Shown here piece by piece: positions 24,341-32,545 of a stretch of DNA of 64,000 nucleotides. The translations under genes were made by a program, and so were the position numbers. Under the pieces are notes generated by a model, which had not been told where the DNA came from, ran no database searches, and was given only the letters and a program-made list of their open reading frames with translations. Position 1 is the first letter of the stretch. Each line of letters starts with the position of its first letter. Source of the DNA: Pseudomonadota bacterium (GTDB lineage Bacteria; Pseudomonadota; Gammaproteobacteria; Burkholderiales; Thiobacillaceae); contig JAJZPG010000012.1 of NCBI GenBank assembly GCA_021811235.1, positions 25,553 to 89,552 of the forward strand, in the 5' to 3' direction.

Positions 24341-24874
24341 TCAGCGCATGTAGGCGTATCCCTCCTGCTGCAGCCGCACGATCTCGGCGTCCGCCATGGG
24401 GACAAGGGTGACGAAGCCGTGGATGTCCTCGGGCTGGAAGCCGTGCATTCCGGCTGCCAGCCGGCACATGCGGAATTCGATGATGCCGGACTGGGTGGCG
24501 CTCTGCGCGCGCTGCATCAGGTCGCGGTACTTCGGATAATTCCTGATGGAAAAGAAGGGGATTTCGTTGCCGTGCAGCAGGATCACGATGCGGCTGTCGA
24601 ACGGGTCGGAGCCGTTGAGGTCGGCCAGCAGCATGGCGCGGCTGATCACGCCGCGCATCGTCGCTTCGCTGCCGGTGGTAACGTCGTAGACGACCTTCTG
24701 CCGTCCGTATGCCTGCTCCACGGCCCGGGCGTGCCCCCACGGCGCTTCGCTGGCCTGGGCGAAATCCGGCAAGAGCGCGGCGGCCAGCAGCAAGCCGGCG
24801 AGCGCGGCCCAGGCCTGTGCTGCAGGCGCGCTGGCGCGGCGGGCCGAGGGGGGATGCAAGGCGTTCGGATGCAT
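24341..24874 (-). CDS. secreted DsrE/DsrF-like family protein
   Basis: This 177-residue precursor has an N-terminal signal peptide (hydrophobic stretch AWAALAGLLLAAALLPDFAQA). The mature domain has KVVYDVTTGSEATMRGVISRAMLLADLN, RIVILLHGNEIPFF and FRMCRLAAGMHGFQPEDIHGFVTLVP, ending LQQEGYAYMR. This is the DsrE-like fold, with the single Cys in the conserved position. Exported DsrE homologues are found in sulfur-metabolising bacteria, but their substrate is not settled. Close linkage to the DsrC-like gene supports a sulfur role. AGGAGA precedes the chosen ATG. Confidence 0.75.
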   Translation of the reverse strand: MHPNALHPPSARRASAPAAQAWAALAGLLLAAALLPDFAQASEAPWGHARAVEQAYGRQKVVYDVTTGSEATMRGVISRAMLLADLNGSDPFDSRIVILLHGNEIPFFSIRNYPKYRDLMQRAQSATQSGIIEFRMCRLAAGMHGFQPEDIHGFVTLVPMADAEIVRLQQEGYAYMR

Positions 24875-25008
24875 GAAGTCTCTCCTGTTGCGGCCGGGAG
24901 TCCGATGGACCCGTCGTGAAGGCAGTTCGTTCAGCATACCGGGCGGCAGCCCGCCGCTCCATCCTGGAGCGGCGGGTGTGTCCAGGGATGGCCGCCGCGG
25001 CGGCCATG

Positions 25009-25032
25009 AAAAAACCGGGCCTGGGCCCGGTT
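25009..25032 (-). terminator. intrinsic terminator after the small secreted protein gene
   Basis: On the minus strand a 9-bp stem AACCGGGCC / GGCCCGGTT with a 2-base apical loop is followed by a T tract (25014-25009). It lies 33 bp past the stop of the 85-residue gene. Confidence 0.8.
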
Positions 25033-25064
25033 CTCAGGAGAAAGCAGGGATCAGGCCCGCCGCT

Positions 25065-25322
25065 TCAGCGGCTGCTGCCCCCGCCGGAGGTCAGGGTGGT
25101 GGTGGTGTCGAGGTAGCGGTTCACCGTGTCGGCGCCGGCGCCCATGCTCACGAAATCGGCAAACTCGGTACCGCTGAGATCGTCCTCGATGCGGGTGTTG
25201 TGGATGTCATTCGGCATATTGGCCCAGCCGGCACCGTTGGGGCTGTTGTGGTCGGCCAGGGCGGATGCCGAGACGAGGGCGGCCAGGGAACCGAAAACCA
25301 GGGCGTGTGCAGTGCGCTTCAT
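25065..25322 (-). CDS. small secreted hypothetical protein
   Basis: This 85-residue precursor starts MKRTAHALVFGSLAALVSASALA, a clean signal peptide, leaving about 62 residues (DHNSPNGAGWANMPNDIHNTR...TLTSGGGSSR). The mature part is polar, has no cysteine, and shows no recognised motif. An AGGAG site 6 bases before the ATG and a strong terminator after the stop support a real, singly transcribed gene. Function unknown. Confidence 0.7.
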   Translation of the reverse strand: MKRTAHALVFGSLAALVSASALADHNSPNGAGWANMPNDIHNTRIEDDLSGTEFADFVSMGAGADTVNRYLDTTTTLTSGGGSSR

Positions 25323-25500
25323 GAATCACTCCTATTCAGATGAACATATCCGTCATGCGGGGAAATGCATGCGGTGTGGGCATCCTAGGGAGGATCTGTC
25401 GCATCCCTGTGTCGGCGGCGTTCCAGAATGTGACGGTCTGTGACAGCGGCGAAGGACGGACTAAGCTGAAACCATCCCGTCCGCTGCGAAGGAAGCTGTC

Positions 25501-26037
25501 ATGGCCAAGCGATCCTATCCCCTGTCCAAAGTCTACGGCCTGCTGGAGCCGGGGCCGGTGGTGCTGGTGACCACCGCCCGCAAGGGCCGCGCCAACATCA
25601 TGACGATGTCGTGGCACACCATGATGGAATTCGAGCCGCCGCTCATAGGCTGTGTGATCAGCGGACGCAACGCCTCGTTCGACACGCTGCGCGCGACGAA
25701 GGAATGCGTGATCAACGTCCCGACGCGGGAACTGGCGAAGCAGGTGGTCGGCGTCGGCAACTGCTCGGGGCTCAAGGTCGACAAGTTCGCCAGGTTCGGC
25801 CTCACGCCCGTCGTCGCCAGCGAGGTACAGGCGCCGCTGATCGCGGAGTGCTACGCCAGTCTCGAATGCCGGGTGGCCGACACGCGCTTGGTGAACCGCT
25901 ACAACTTCTTCGTCCTCGAGGTGGTAAAGGCATGGGTCGACACTGCCGTGAAGCAGCCGCAGACGTTGCATCATCGCGGCAATGGCGTGTTCGCGGTGGC
26001 GAGCGAGACGATGAAGTTGCGTTCAGGGGCGAAATAG
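25501..26037 (+). CDS. flavin reductase family protein (FMN-binding split barrel)
   Basis: This 178-residue protein fits the flavin-reductase-like fold: PGPVVLVTTARKGRANIMTMSWHTMMEFEPPLIGCVIS, then ECVINVPTRELAKQVVGVGNCSG and ECYASLECRVADTRLVNRYNFFVLEVV. It probably binds FMN and reduces flavin, or serves as a flavin-linked oxidoreductase. No partner monooxygenase lies nearby. A GAAGGAAG ribosome site precedes the ATG. It is divergent from the small secreted protein gene. Confidence 0.82.
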   Translation: MAKRSYPLSKVYGLLEPGPVVLVTTARKGRANIMTMSWHTMMEFEPPLIGCVISGRNASFDTLRATKECVINVPTRELAKQVVGVGNCSGLKVDKFARFGLTPVVASEVQAPLIAECYASLECRVADTRLVNRYNFFVLEVVKAWVDTAVKQPQTLHHRGNGVFAVASETMKLRSGAK

Positions 26038-26124
26038 CCGGCGTTTGCCGGGTCTCGCGGCTGGATTTCCGGCGCCAGCCGACAGGCTGAAATGTCTGCA
26101 GCCGTTCAAGCGAAAGGGAACACC

Positions 26125-26325
26125 ATGAGCATTGCAAAAACCATCGAGGTCACGGCGAGTTCCGAAAAAGGATTCGAAGACGCGATCAAGCAGGGCATCG
26201 CGAAGGCGGCGGAGACGCTGGAGAACATCACCGGCGCCTGGGTGATGGATCAGAGCGTGAAGGTGAAGAAAGGCAAGATCACCGAATACGGCGTCAGGAT
26301 GAAGCTGACCTTCATCCTGAAATAA
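26125..26325 (+). CDS. dodecin family flavin-binding protein
   Basis: This 66-residue protein matches dodecin: IAKTIEVTASSEKGFEDAIKQGIAKAAETLENITGAWVMDQ...YGVRMKLTFILK. Dodecins form hollow dodecamers that store riboflavin or FMN and buffer free flavin. Being just downstream of a flavin reductase on the same strand is consistent with a shared flavin role. The ATG at 26125, after GAAAGGGAACACC, was chosen over an in-frame upstream ATG at 26092. Confidence 0.88.
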   Translation: MSIAKTIEVTASSEKGFEDAIKQGIAKAAETLENITGAWVMDQSVKVKKGKITEYGVRMKLTFILK

Positions 26326-26501
26326 GGAATAACGCGTTCACTGCGGCGCTGCCCGGCAGGACGGCGCCGTCCGGACTTGCAGGATTTCCGACGGCGCGGA
26401 AGGCCGCTGCCGCGCCTGTTTGCGCCCGGCGCTTTCGGGCCCCCTCCCGTGGCCGCATAATGCGCGCTGTGTTTTGGCCGCCCGCGCGGCAGTCCGAGTT
26501 C

Positions 26502-27665
26502 ATGCCCAATCTCCCCTACTGGCGTCTGTCCGGTTTCTATTTCTTCTATTTCGCCTTCGTCGGCGCGATGTCGCCGTTCTGGGGGCTGTACCTGCAGTCG
26601 CTGGCATTCAACGCATTCCAGATCAGCGTGTTGATGTCGCTGCTGCAGGTGATGCGGATCTTCGCGCCCAACATCTGGGGGCATATCGCCGATCGCAGCG
26701 GTCGCCGCACGGCGATCGTGCAGGTTGCGGCGCTGGGGAGCGTGCTGGCGTTCGCCGGGGTGTTTCTCGGCAGCGGTTTCTGGTGGCTGTTCGCGGTGAT
26801 GGCGGCGCTGAGCTTCTTCTGGAGCGCGTCGCTGCCGCTGGTCGAGGCGATGACGCTGTCGCACCTGGGCGAGCGCACCGACGCATATGGCCGCATCCGC
26901 CTGTGGGGTTCGATCGGCTTCATCGTCATGGTGCTGGGGCTGGGCTACGCGTTCGACCATGTGTCGATCAGCTGGCTGCCGTGGGCGGTATTGGCGGTCA
27001 TGCTGGGCATCGCCGCGTTCGCGCGGGTGATACCCGAGGCGGACATCCTCGCCCATGCCAGCGACCACCATTCGATCTGGGACATCGTGAAACGGCCCGA
27101 GGTGGCGTCGCTGCTCGTCGCCTGCCTGCTGATGGCGGTGACGCACGGGCCGTACTACACCTTCTATTCGATCTATCTCGTCGACCACGGCTACGACAAA
27201 TCCACCGTAGGCTGGCTGTGGGCGCTGGGCGTGCTGTGCGAGATCGGGATTTTCCTCGTCATTCCGCGCATCTTCGCCCGGGTGACGCCGCGCCGGCTGA
27301 TCCTGGCGAGTTTCGCGCTGGCGGTGCTGCGCTTCCTCCTGATCGCCTGGGGCGTGGAGTCGGTCTGGCTCGTGTGGGGCGCGCAGACGCTGCACGCCTT
27401 CACCTTCGGCACCTACCACGCGGCGGCGGTGGCGCTGATCCACCAGCATTTTCGCGGGCGCCATCAGGCGCGCGGGCAGGCGCTTTACACCAGCCTGTCC
27501 TATGGCGTCGGCGGCACCATCGGCGGCTTGGCCAGCGGATTGACCTGGGAAGCGCCGGGGCCGGCGTGGACCTTCACCCTGGCTGCAGCGAGCGCGGCGC
27601 TGGCCTGGCTGGTCTATGCCGTGTGGGGTCAGACAAAACCCGTGCCAGCGCCCCTCAAGCTATGA
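26502..27665 (+). CDS. MFS transporter (HcaT/MFS_1-like)
   Basis: This 387-residue inner-membrane protein has about 12 hydrophobic segments. MPNLPYWRLSGFYFFYFAFVGAMSPFWGLYLQSL at the N terminus, IWGHIADRSGRRTAIVQ in the first cytoplasmic loop and the late LYTSLSYGVGGTIGG match the HcaT-like branch of the major facilitator superfamily. The substrate is not deducible; the E. coli namesake was linked to phenylpropionate. The start at MPNLPYW was preferred over an upstream in-frame ATG with no conserved residues. It ends 39 bp before leuC. Confidence 0.8.
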   Translation: MPNLPYWRLSGFYFFYFAFVGAMSPFWGLYLQSLAFNAFQISVLMSLLQVMRIFAPNIWGHIADRSGRRTAIVQVAALGSVLAFAGVFLGSGFWWLFAVMAALSFFWSASLPLVEAMTLSHLGERTDAYGRIRLWGSIGFIVMVLGLGYAFDHVSISWLPWAVLAVMLGIAAFARVIPEADILAHASDHHSIWDIVKRPEVASLLVACLLMAVTHGPYYTFYSIYLVDHGYDKSTVGWLWALGVLCEIGIFLVIPRIFARVTPRRLILASFALAVLRFLLIAWGVESVWLVWGAQTLHAFTFGTYHAAAVALIHQHFRGRHQARGQALYTSLSYGVGGTIGGLASGLTWEAPGPAWTFTLAAASAALAWLVYAVWGQTKPVPAPLKL

Positions 27666-27704
27666 AATAATCAGCGTTTTACGCGCTCTAACGCCTTATT
27701 CCGA

Positions 27705-29108
27705 ATGTCCGGCCAAACCTTGTTCAAGAAGCTGTGGGACGCCCACGTCGTCCACGTCGAGCCTGACGGCACCACGCTGCTCTATATCGACCGCCACCTG
27801 GTGCACGAAGTCACCAGCCCGCAGGCCTTCGAGGGGCTGAAGCTTGCCCATCGCAAACCGCGCCGCATCGACGCGGCGGTCGCCGTGCCCGACCACAACG
27901 TGCCGACCACCGACCGTTCGCAGGGCATCGCCGACCCGGTGTCGCGCCTGCAGGTGGAAACGCTCGACGCCAACTGCGCCGAATTCGGCATCACCGAATT
28001 CGGCATGAACGACATCCGCCAGGGCATCGTCCACGTCATCGGCCCCGAGGAGGGGCTGACCCTGCCGGGCATGACCGTGGTGTGCGGAGACTCGCATACC
28101 TCGACGCATGGCGCGTTCGGCGCACTGGCATTCGGCATCGGCACCTCCGAGGTCGAGCACGTGCTGGCGACGCAATGCCTGTGGCAGAAGCCGTCGAAGA
28201 CCATGCTGGTCAAGGTCGAGGGCACGCTCGGCAAGGGCGTGACCGCGAAGGACATCGCGCTCGCCGTCATCGGCGAGATCGGCACCGCCGGCGGCACCGG
28301 CTACGCCATCGAGTTCGGCGGCTCGGCGATTCGTGCTCTCACGATGGAAGGCCGCATGACGCTGTGCAACATGGCGATCGAGGCGGGCGCGCGCGCCGGC
28401 ATGGTGGCGGTCGACCAGACCACGATCGACTATGTCAAAGGCCGGCCCTACGCGCCCACGGGCGACGCCTGGGACAAGGCCGTGGCGTGGTGGAACACCC
28501 TGCATTCGGACGCCGACGCCCGGTTCGATCGCGTGGTCGAACTCGACGCCGCGAAGATCGAGCCGCAGGTCACCTGGGGCACCTCGCCCGAGATGGTGAC
28601 GACCATCGGCGGCCGCGTGCCGAATCCAGCCGACGCGCCGAACGAGGTCAAGCGCCACGACTGGACGCGTGCGCTCGAATACATGGGCCTGACGGCCGGT
28701 ACGCCGATCGACGAGATCCCGGTCGACAAGGTGTTCATCGGATCGTGCACCAATTCACGGATCGAGGACCTGCGCGAGGCCGCGGCGGTGGCGAAGGGCT
28801 GCAAGGTCGCCGCTAATGTCAAGCTGGCGATGGTGGTGCCGGGTTCAGGCCTGGTGAAGCAGCAGGCCGAGGCCGAGGGCCTCGACAAGATCTTCGTCGA
28901 GGCCGGCTTCGAGTGGCGCGAGCCCGGCTGCTCGATGTGCCTGGCGATGAACGCCGACCGCCTGGAGCCGGGCGAGCGCTGCGCCTCCACCTCCAACCGC
29001 AATTTCGAAGGGCGGCAAGGGCAGGGCGGCCGCACCCATCTGGTCAGCCCGGCCATGGCGGCTGCGGCCGCGTGCGCCGGGCACTTTGTCGACGTTCGCA
29101 AGGCGTGA
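27705..29108 (+). CDS. leuC: 3-isopropylmalate dehydratase large subunit
   Basis: This 467-residue [4Fe-4S] enzyme subunit isomerises 2- to 3-isopropylmalate with LeuD in leucine synthesis. Motifs: KLWDAHVV at the start, [28 protein letters not shown], the cluster ligands in IGSCTNSR and [11 protein letters not shown], and the end [20 protein letters not shown]. It is first of leuC - small protein - leuD - leuB. Confidence 0.96.
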   Translation: MSGQTLFKKLWDAHVVHVEPDGTTLLYIDRHLVHEVTSPQAFEGLKLAHRKPRRIDAAVAVPDHNVPTTDRSQGIADPVSRLQVETLDANCAEFGITEFGMNDIRQGIVHVIGPEEGLTLPGMTVVCGDSHTSTHGAFGALAFGIGTSEVEHVLATQCLWQKPSKTMLVKVEGTLGKGVTAKDIALAVIGEIGTAGGTGYAIEFGGSAIRALTMEGRMTLCNMAIEAGARAGMVAVDQTTIDYVKGRPYAPTGDAWDKAVAWWNTLHSDADARFDRVVELDAAKIEPQVTWGTSPEMVTTIGGRVPNPADAPNEVKRHDWTRALEYMGLTAGTPIDEIPVDKVFIGSCTNSRIEDLREAAAVAKGCKVAANVKLAMVVPGSGLVKQQAEAEGLDKIFVEAGFEWREPGCSMCLAMNADRLEPGERCASTSNRNFEGRQGQGGRTHLVSPAMAAAAACAGHFVDVRKA

Positions 29109-29119
29109 GGAGAGAGGCG

Positions 29120-29452
29120 ATGAAAAAGTGGGGCACTCTGCTTCTGCTGGGCCTGCTTGCCGGGCACGGGGCGTACGCCGCCGAGGAAGGCGTCGTGCAG
29201 AAGGTCGGTGACGGCATCAAGAAAGGCGGTGAGGCCGCCGCTCACGGCATCGAAAAAGGCGTCGATGCAACCGAGCGCGGCGTGAAGAAAGCGGTGGAAG
29301 CCACCAAGAAGGGCGTGAAGAAAGCCGCGACCGCAACCGAGAAAGGCGTTAAGAAAGGCGCCGCCGCGACCGGCGAAGGGCTGCAGAAGGCGGGCGAGTG
29401 GATCGAAGAGAAAGCCGGCCAGGGCGGTGACGACCAGGGCGACAAGCAGTAG
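29120..29452 (+). CDS. small secreted protein built of 11-residue amphipathic repeats
   Basis: This 110-residue precursor has a signal peptide ([20 protein letters not shown]). The mature part holds about six 11-residue repeats of the form xxG(I/V)xK(G/A)xxA(T): [55 protein letters not shown]. The 11-mer period and Lys/Glu pattern predict a lipid-binding amphipathic helix, as in apolipoprotein-type or synuclein-type repeats. Many betaproteobacteria carry an entericidin-like lipoprotein gene between leuC and leuD; this sits at that place but has no lipobox cysteine. A GAGGAGAGAGGCG site precedes the ATG. Confidence 0.75.
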   Translation: MKKWGTLLLLGLLAGHGAYAAEEGVVQKVGDGIKKGGEAAAHGIEKGVDATERGVKKAVEATKKGVKKAATATEKGVKKGAAATGEGLQKAGEWIEEKAGQGGDDQGDKQ

Positions 29453-29468
29453 GAAAAGGCGAGAAGCA

Positions 29469-30119
29469 ATGCAAAAATTTACCGTACTGGACGGCCTGGT
29501 CGTGCCGCTGGATCGTGCCAACGTGGACACCGACGCGATCATCCCCAAGCAGTTCCTGAAATCGATCAAGCGCGCCGGTTTCGGCCCCAACCTGTTCGAC
29601 GAATGGCGCTATCTCGACCACGGCGAGCCGGGCATGGACCCCGCCACGCGCAAGCCGAACCCCGAGTTCGTGCTGAATTTCCCCCGCTACAAGGGCGCCA
29701 GCGTGCTGCTGGCGCGCGACAACTTCGGCTGCGGCTCGAGCCGCGAGCATGCGCCGTGGGCGCTGGAGGACTACGGCATCCGCGCCATCATCGCGCCGAG
29801 CTTCGCCGATATCTTCTACAACAACTGCTTCAAGAACGGCATCCTGCCGATCGTGCTCGACGCCGCGGCGGTCGACCGCCTGTTCCGTGAATGCGAAGCC
29901 AGCGTTGGCTATCAACTGAAGGTCGATCTGGACAAGCAGACCGTCACCACGCCGGGCGGCGAGGTGCTGGCGTTCGAGGTCGACGGCGGCCGCAAGCATC
30001 GTCTGCTGAACGGGCTCGACGACATCGGACTGACGCTCCTGCAGGCCGACAAGATCAAGGCGTACGAAGAACGGCGCAAGCAGGAAGCCCCCTGGTTATT
30101 TAGTGGATCACAACAATGA
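29469..30119 (+). CDS. leuD: 3-isopropylmalate dehydratase small subunit
   Basis: This 216-residue partner of LeuC has [52 protein letters not shown] and [10 protein letters not shown], all diagnostic. The start at MQKFTVLDG is the family norm; an upstream in-frame ATG would extend into the end of the small secreted protein gene. Its stop overlaps leuB by 4 bp (ATGA). Confidence 0.95.
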   Translation: MQKFTVLDGLVVPLDRANVDTDAIIPKQFLKSIKRAGFGPNLFDEWRYLDHGEPGMDPATRKPNPEFVLNFPRYKGASVLLARDNFGCGSSREHAPWALEDYGIRAIIAPSFADIFYNNCFKNGILPIVLDAAAVDRLFRECEASVGYQLKVDLDKQTVTTPGGEVLAFEVDGGRKHRLLNGLDDIGLTLLQADKIKAYEERRKQEAPWLFSGSQQ

Positions 30120-31177
30120 AGATTGCAGTCTTGCCGGGTGACGGCATCGGTCCGGAAATCGTCGCCCAGGCGGTGAAGGTGCTGGAAGTCCTGCGTGCCG
30201 ACGGCGCGAAAATCGAAATGGAGAGCGCGCCCATCGGCGGTGCGGGCTATGACGCGGCGGGCGATCCGCTGCCGGACGCGACGCTGAAGCTCGCACGCGC
30301 GGCCGACGCGGTGCTGCTCGGCGCCGTCGGCGGCCCGCAGTACGACACGCTCGACCGCCCGCTGCGCCCCGAGCGCGGCCTGTTGCGCATCCGCAAGGAG
30401 CTCAACTTGTTCGCCAACCTGCGGCCGGCGCTGCTGTATCCCGAACTGGCGGGCGCTTCGTCGCTCAAGCCCGAAGTGGTGTCCGGACTCGACCTCATGA
30501 TCGTGCGCGAGTTGACCGGCGACGTCTATTTTGGACAGCCGCGCGGCATCGAAGTGCGGAATGGCGAACGCGTCGGCTTCAACACCATGCTGTATTCCGA
30601 ATCCGAAGTGCGCCGCGTCGCCCACGTCGCCTTCGGCATCGCGATGAAGCGCGGCAGGAAACTGTGCTCGGTCGAAAAAGCCAACGTGCTCGAATGCTCC
30701 GAGCTGTGGAAGGAGGTGATGATCGAGGTGGCCAAGGACTACCCCGAGGTCGCGCTCTCGCACATGTACGTCGACAACGCGGCGATGCAGCTGATCCGTG
30801 CGCCCAAGCAGTTCGACACCATCGTCACCGGCAACATCTTCGGCGACATCCTGTCGGACGCTGCGTCGATGTTGTCGGGCTCGATCGGCATGCTGCCGTC
30901 GGCCTCGCTGGACGAGCACAACAAGGGCATGTACGAGCCGATCCACGGTTCGGCGCCCGACATCGCCGGCAGGAACCTGGCGAACCCGCTGGCGACCATC
31001 CTGTCGGTGGCGATGATGTACCGCTACACCTTCGCCGACCTGGCGACCGCCGACCGCATCGAGAATGCGGTGAAGAAGGTGATCGCACAGGGTCTGCGCA
31101 CCGGCGACATCTGGACCGAGGGCACGCAGAAAGTGTCGTGCAGCGAGATGGGCGACGCGGTCGTCGCTGCGCTCTAG
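30116..31177 (+). CDS. leuB: 3-isopropylmalate dehydrogenase
   Basis: This 353-residue NAD-dependent oxidative decarboxylase completes the LeuCDB steps. Motifs: [103 protein letters not shown] and [16 protein letters not shown]. Its stop codon TAG (31175-31177) is itself the core of the first heptamer of the repeat element that follows. Confidence 0.96.
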   Translation: MKIAVLPGDGIGPEIVAQAVKVLEVLRADGAKIEMESAPIGGAGYDAAGDPLPDATLKLARAADAVLLGAVGGPQYDTLDRPLRPERGLLRIRKELNLFANLRPALLYPELAGASSLKPEVVSGLDLMIVRELTGDVYFGQPRGIEVRNGERVGFNTMLYSESEVRRVAHVAFGIAMKRGRKLCSVEKANVLECSELWKEVMIEVAKDYPEVALSHMYVDNAAMQLIRAPKQFDTIVTGNIFGDILSDAASMLSGSIGMLPSASLDEHNKGMYEPIHGSAPDIAGRNLANPLATILSVAMMYRYTFADLATADRIENAVKKVIAQGLRTGDIWTEGTQKVSCSEMGDAVVAAL

Positions 31178-31295
31178 GATTTAGGAACTAGGGACGAGGA
31201 GTTAGGGCAGGAGCGGGCTGTGCCCGCGCAATTTTGGGCAGCGCGGCCGAAGGCCGCTCATTCCCTAGCCCCTAAATCCTGGCCCCTAGCCCCCC
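31174..31295. mobile_element. ORF-less heptamer-bounded inverted element (MITE-like) between leuB and asd
   Basis: The left arm (31174-31208) reads CTAGGAT TTAGGAA CTAGGGA CGAGGAG TTAGGGC. The right arm (31260-31295) is the inverted form, with GGGGGGC TAGGGGC CAGGATT TAGGGGC TAGGGAA on the minus strand. Between them are two perfect hairpins, GCGGGC-TGT-GCCCGC (31213-31227) and GCGGCC-GAA-GGCCGC (31243-31257), and GAGCGG/CCGCTC can also pair across the pair of them. There is no ORF. It looks like a non-coding relative of the cassette in the pdh operon. A terminator or mRNA-stabilising role is an alternative. Confidence 0.6.
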
Positions 31296-31311
31296 ACACA
31301 GGAGAGAGAAA

Positions 31312-32424
31312 ATGATGAAGGTAGGACTGATCGGCTGGCGCGGCATGGTGGGTTCCGTGCTGATGGGCCGCATGAAGGAAGAACGCGATTTCGACCACAT
31401 CGAGCCGGTGTTCTTCACCACCTCCAACGTCGGCGGCAAGGGCCCCGACATCGGCCGCGACGTGCCGCCGCTGAAGGATGCCAACAGCATCGACGAGCTC
31501 AAGGCCTGCGACACCATCATCACCTGCCAGGGCGGCGACTACACCAAGGAAATCTACCCGCAGCTGCGCGCGGCGGGCTGGAACGGCTACTGGATCGACG
31601 CCGCCTCGACGCTCAGGATGAAGGATGAGGCCATCATCATCCTCGACCCGGTCAACAAGAACGTCATCACCGACGGCATCGCCAACGGGGTCAAGACCTA
31701 CGTCGGCGGCAACTGCACGGTGTCCTTGATGCTGATGGCGATGGGCGGGCTGTTCGACGCCGGTCTGGTCGAGTGGGTGTCGCCGATGACCTACCAGGCC
31801 GCTTCCGGCGCCGGCGCGCGCAACATGCGCGAGCTGATCTCGCAGATGGGCGCGGTGCACGCCGAGGTGATGGACCTGATCGGCGACCCGGCCTCAGCCA
31901 TCCTCGAAATCGACCGCAAGGTGGCCGAGTTCATCCGTTCCGACCGCTACCCGGTCGACGCCTGGCCGGTGCCTTTGGCCGGCAACCTGATCCCGTGGAT
32001 CGACGTCGCGCTGGAGTCCGGCCAGTCGAAAGAGGAGTGGAAGGCGCAGGTCGAAGCCAACAAGATCATGCGCCGCAGCGACAAGCCTATCCCGATCGAC
32101 GGCCTGTGCGTGCGCGTCGGCGCGATGCGCTGCCACTCGCAGGCGCTCACCATCAAGCTGACCAATGACGTGCCGCTGGCCGACATCCACAGCCTGATCG
32201 CCGCGCATAATCAATGGGTGAAGGTGGTGCCGAACGACCGCGAGATCACCATGCGCGAACTCACCCCGGCGGCGGTGACCGGCACGCTGACCGTGCCGAT
32301 CGGCCGTATGCGCAAGCTCAACATGGGGCCGCAGTACCTGACTGCCTTCACCGTCGGCGACCAGTTGTTGTGGGGCGCCGCCGAACCCTTGCGCCGCATG
32401 CTGCGGATCCTGCTGGAAGCCTGA
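31312..32424 (+). CDS. asd: aspartate-semialdehyde dehydrogenase
   Basis: This 370-residue NADP enzyme reduces aspartyl phosphate to the semialdehyde, feeding lysine, methionine, threonine and diaminopimelate. Motifs: [18 protein letters not shown] (NADP loop), [13 protein letters not shown] with catalytic Cys135, and [17 protein letters not shown]. Length and residues follow the E. coli-type enzyme. An AGGAGAGAGAAA ribosome site precedes the ATG. A repeat element separates it from leuB, so readthrough may be limited. Confidence 0.96.
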   Translation: MMKVGLIGWRGMVGSVLMGRMKEERDFDHIEPVFFTTSNVGGKGPDIGRDVPPLKDANSIDELKACDTIITCQGGDYTKEIYPQLRAAGWNGYWIDAASTLRMKDEAIIILDPVNKNVITDGIANGVKTYVGGNCTVSLMLMAMGGLFDAGLVEWVSPMTYQAASGAGARNMRELISQMGAVHAEVMDLIGDPASAILEIDRKVAEFIRSDRYPVDAWPVPLAGNLIPWIDVALESGQSKEEWKAQVEANKIMRRSDKPIPIDGLCVRVGAMRCHSQALTIKLTNDVPLADIHSLIAAHNQWVKVVPNDREITMRELTPAAVTGTLTVPIGRMRKLNMGPQYLTAFTVGDQLLWGAAEPLRRMLRILLEA

Positions 32425-32545
32425 GCAGGCAGGGGCAGGTCGGACGGGTGCGGTCGTTGCGCTAAAGATTGCGCCTGACGAGCCGTCAATAGTGGCGTCA
32501 AGGATTCAACAGCCCCGCCGCGCGGGGTGAATAGGGAGAAACGGG

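Noticed and set aside
26326..26501. GC-rich palindromes after the dodecin gene as a terminator
   Set aside because: There is no T tract and stems are not consistent; probably composition.
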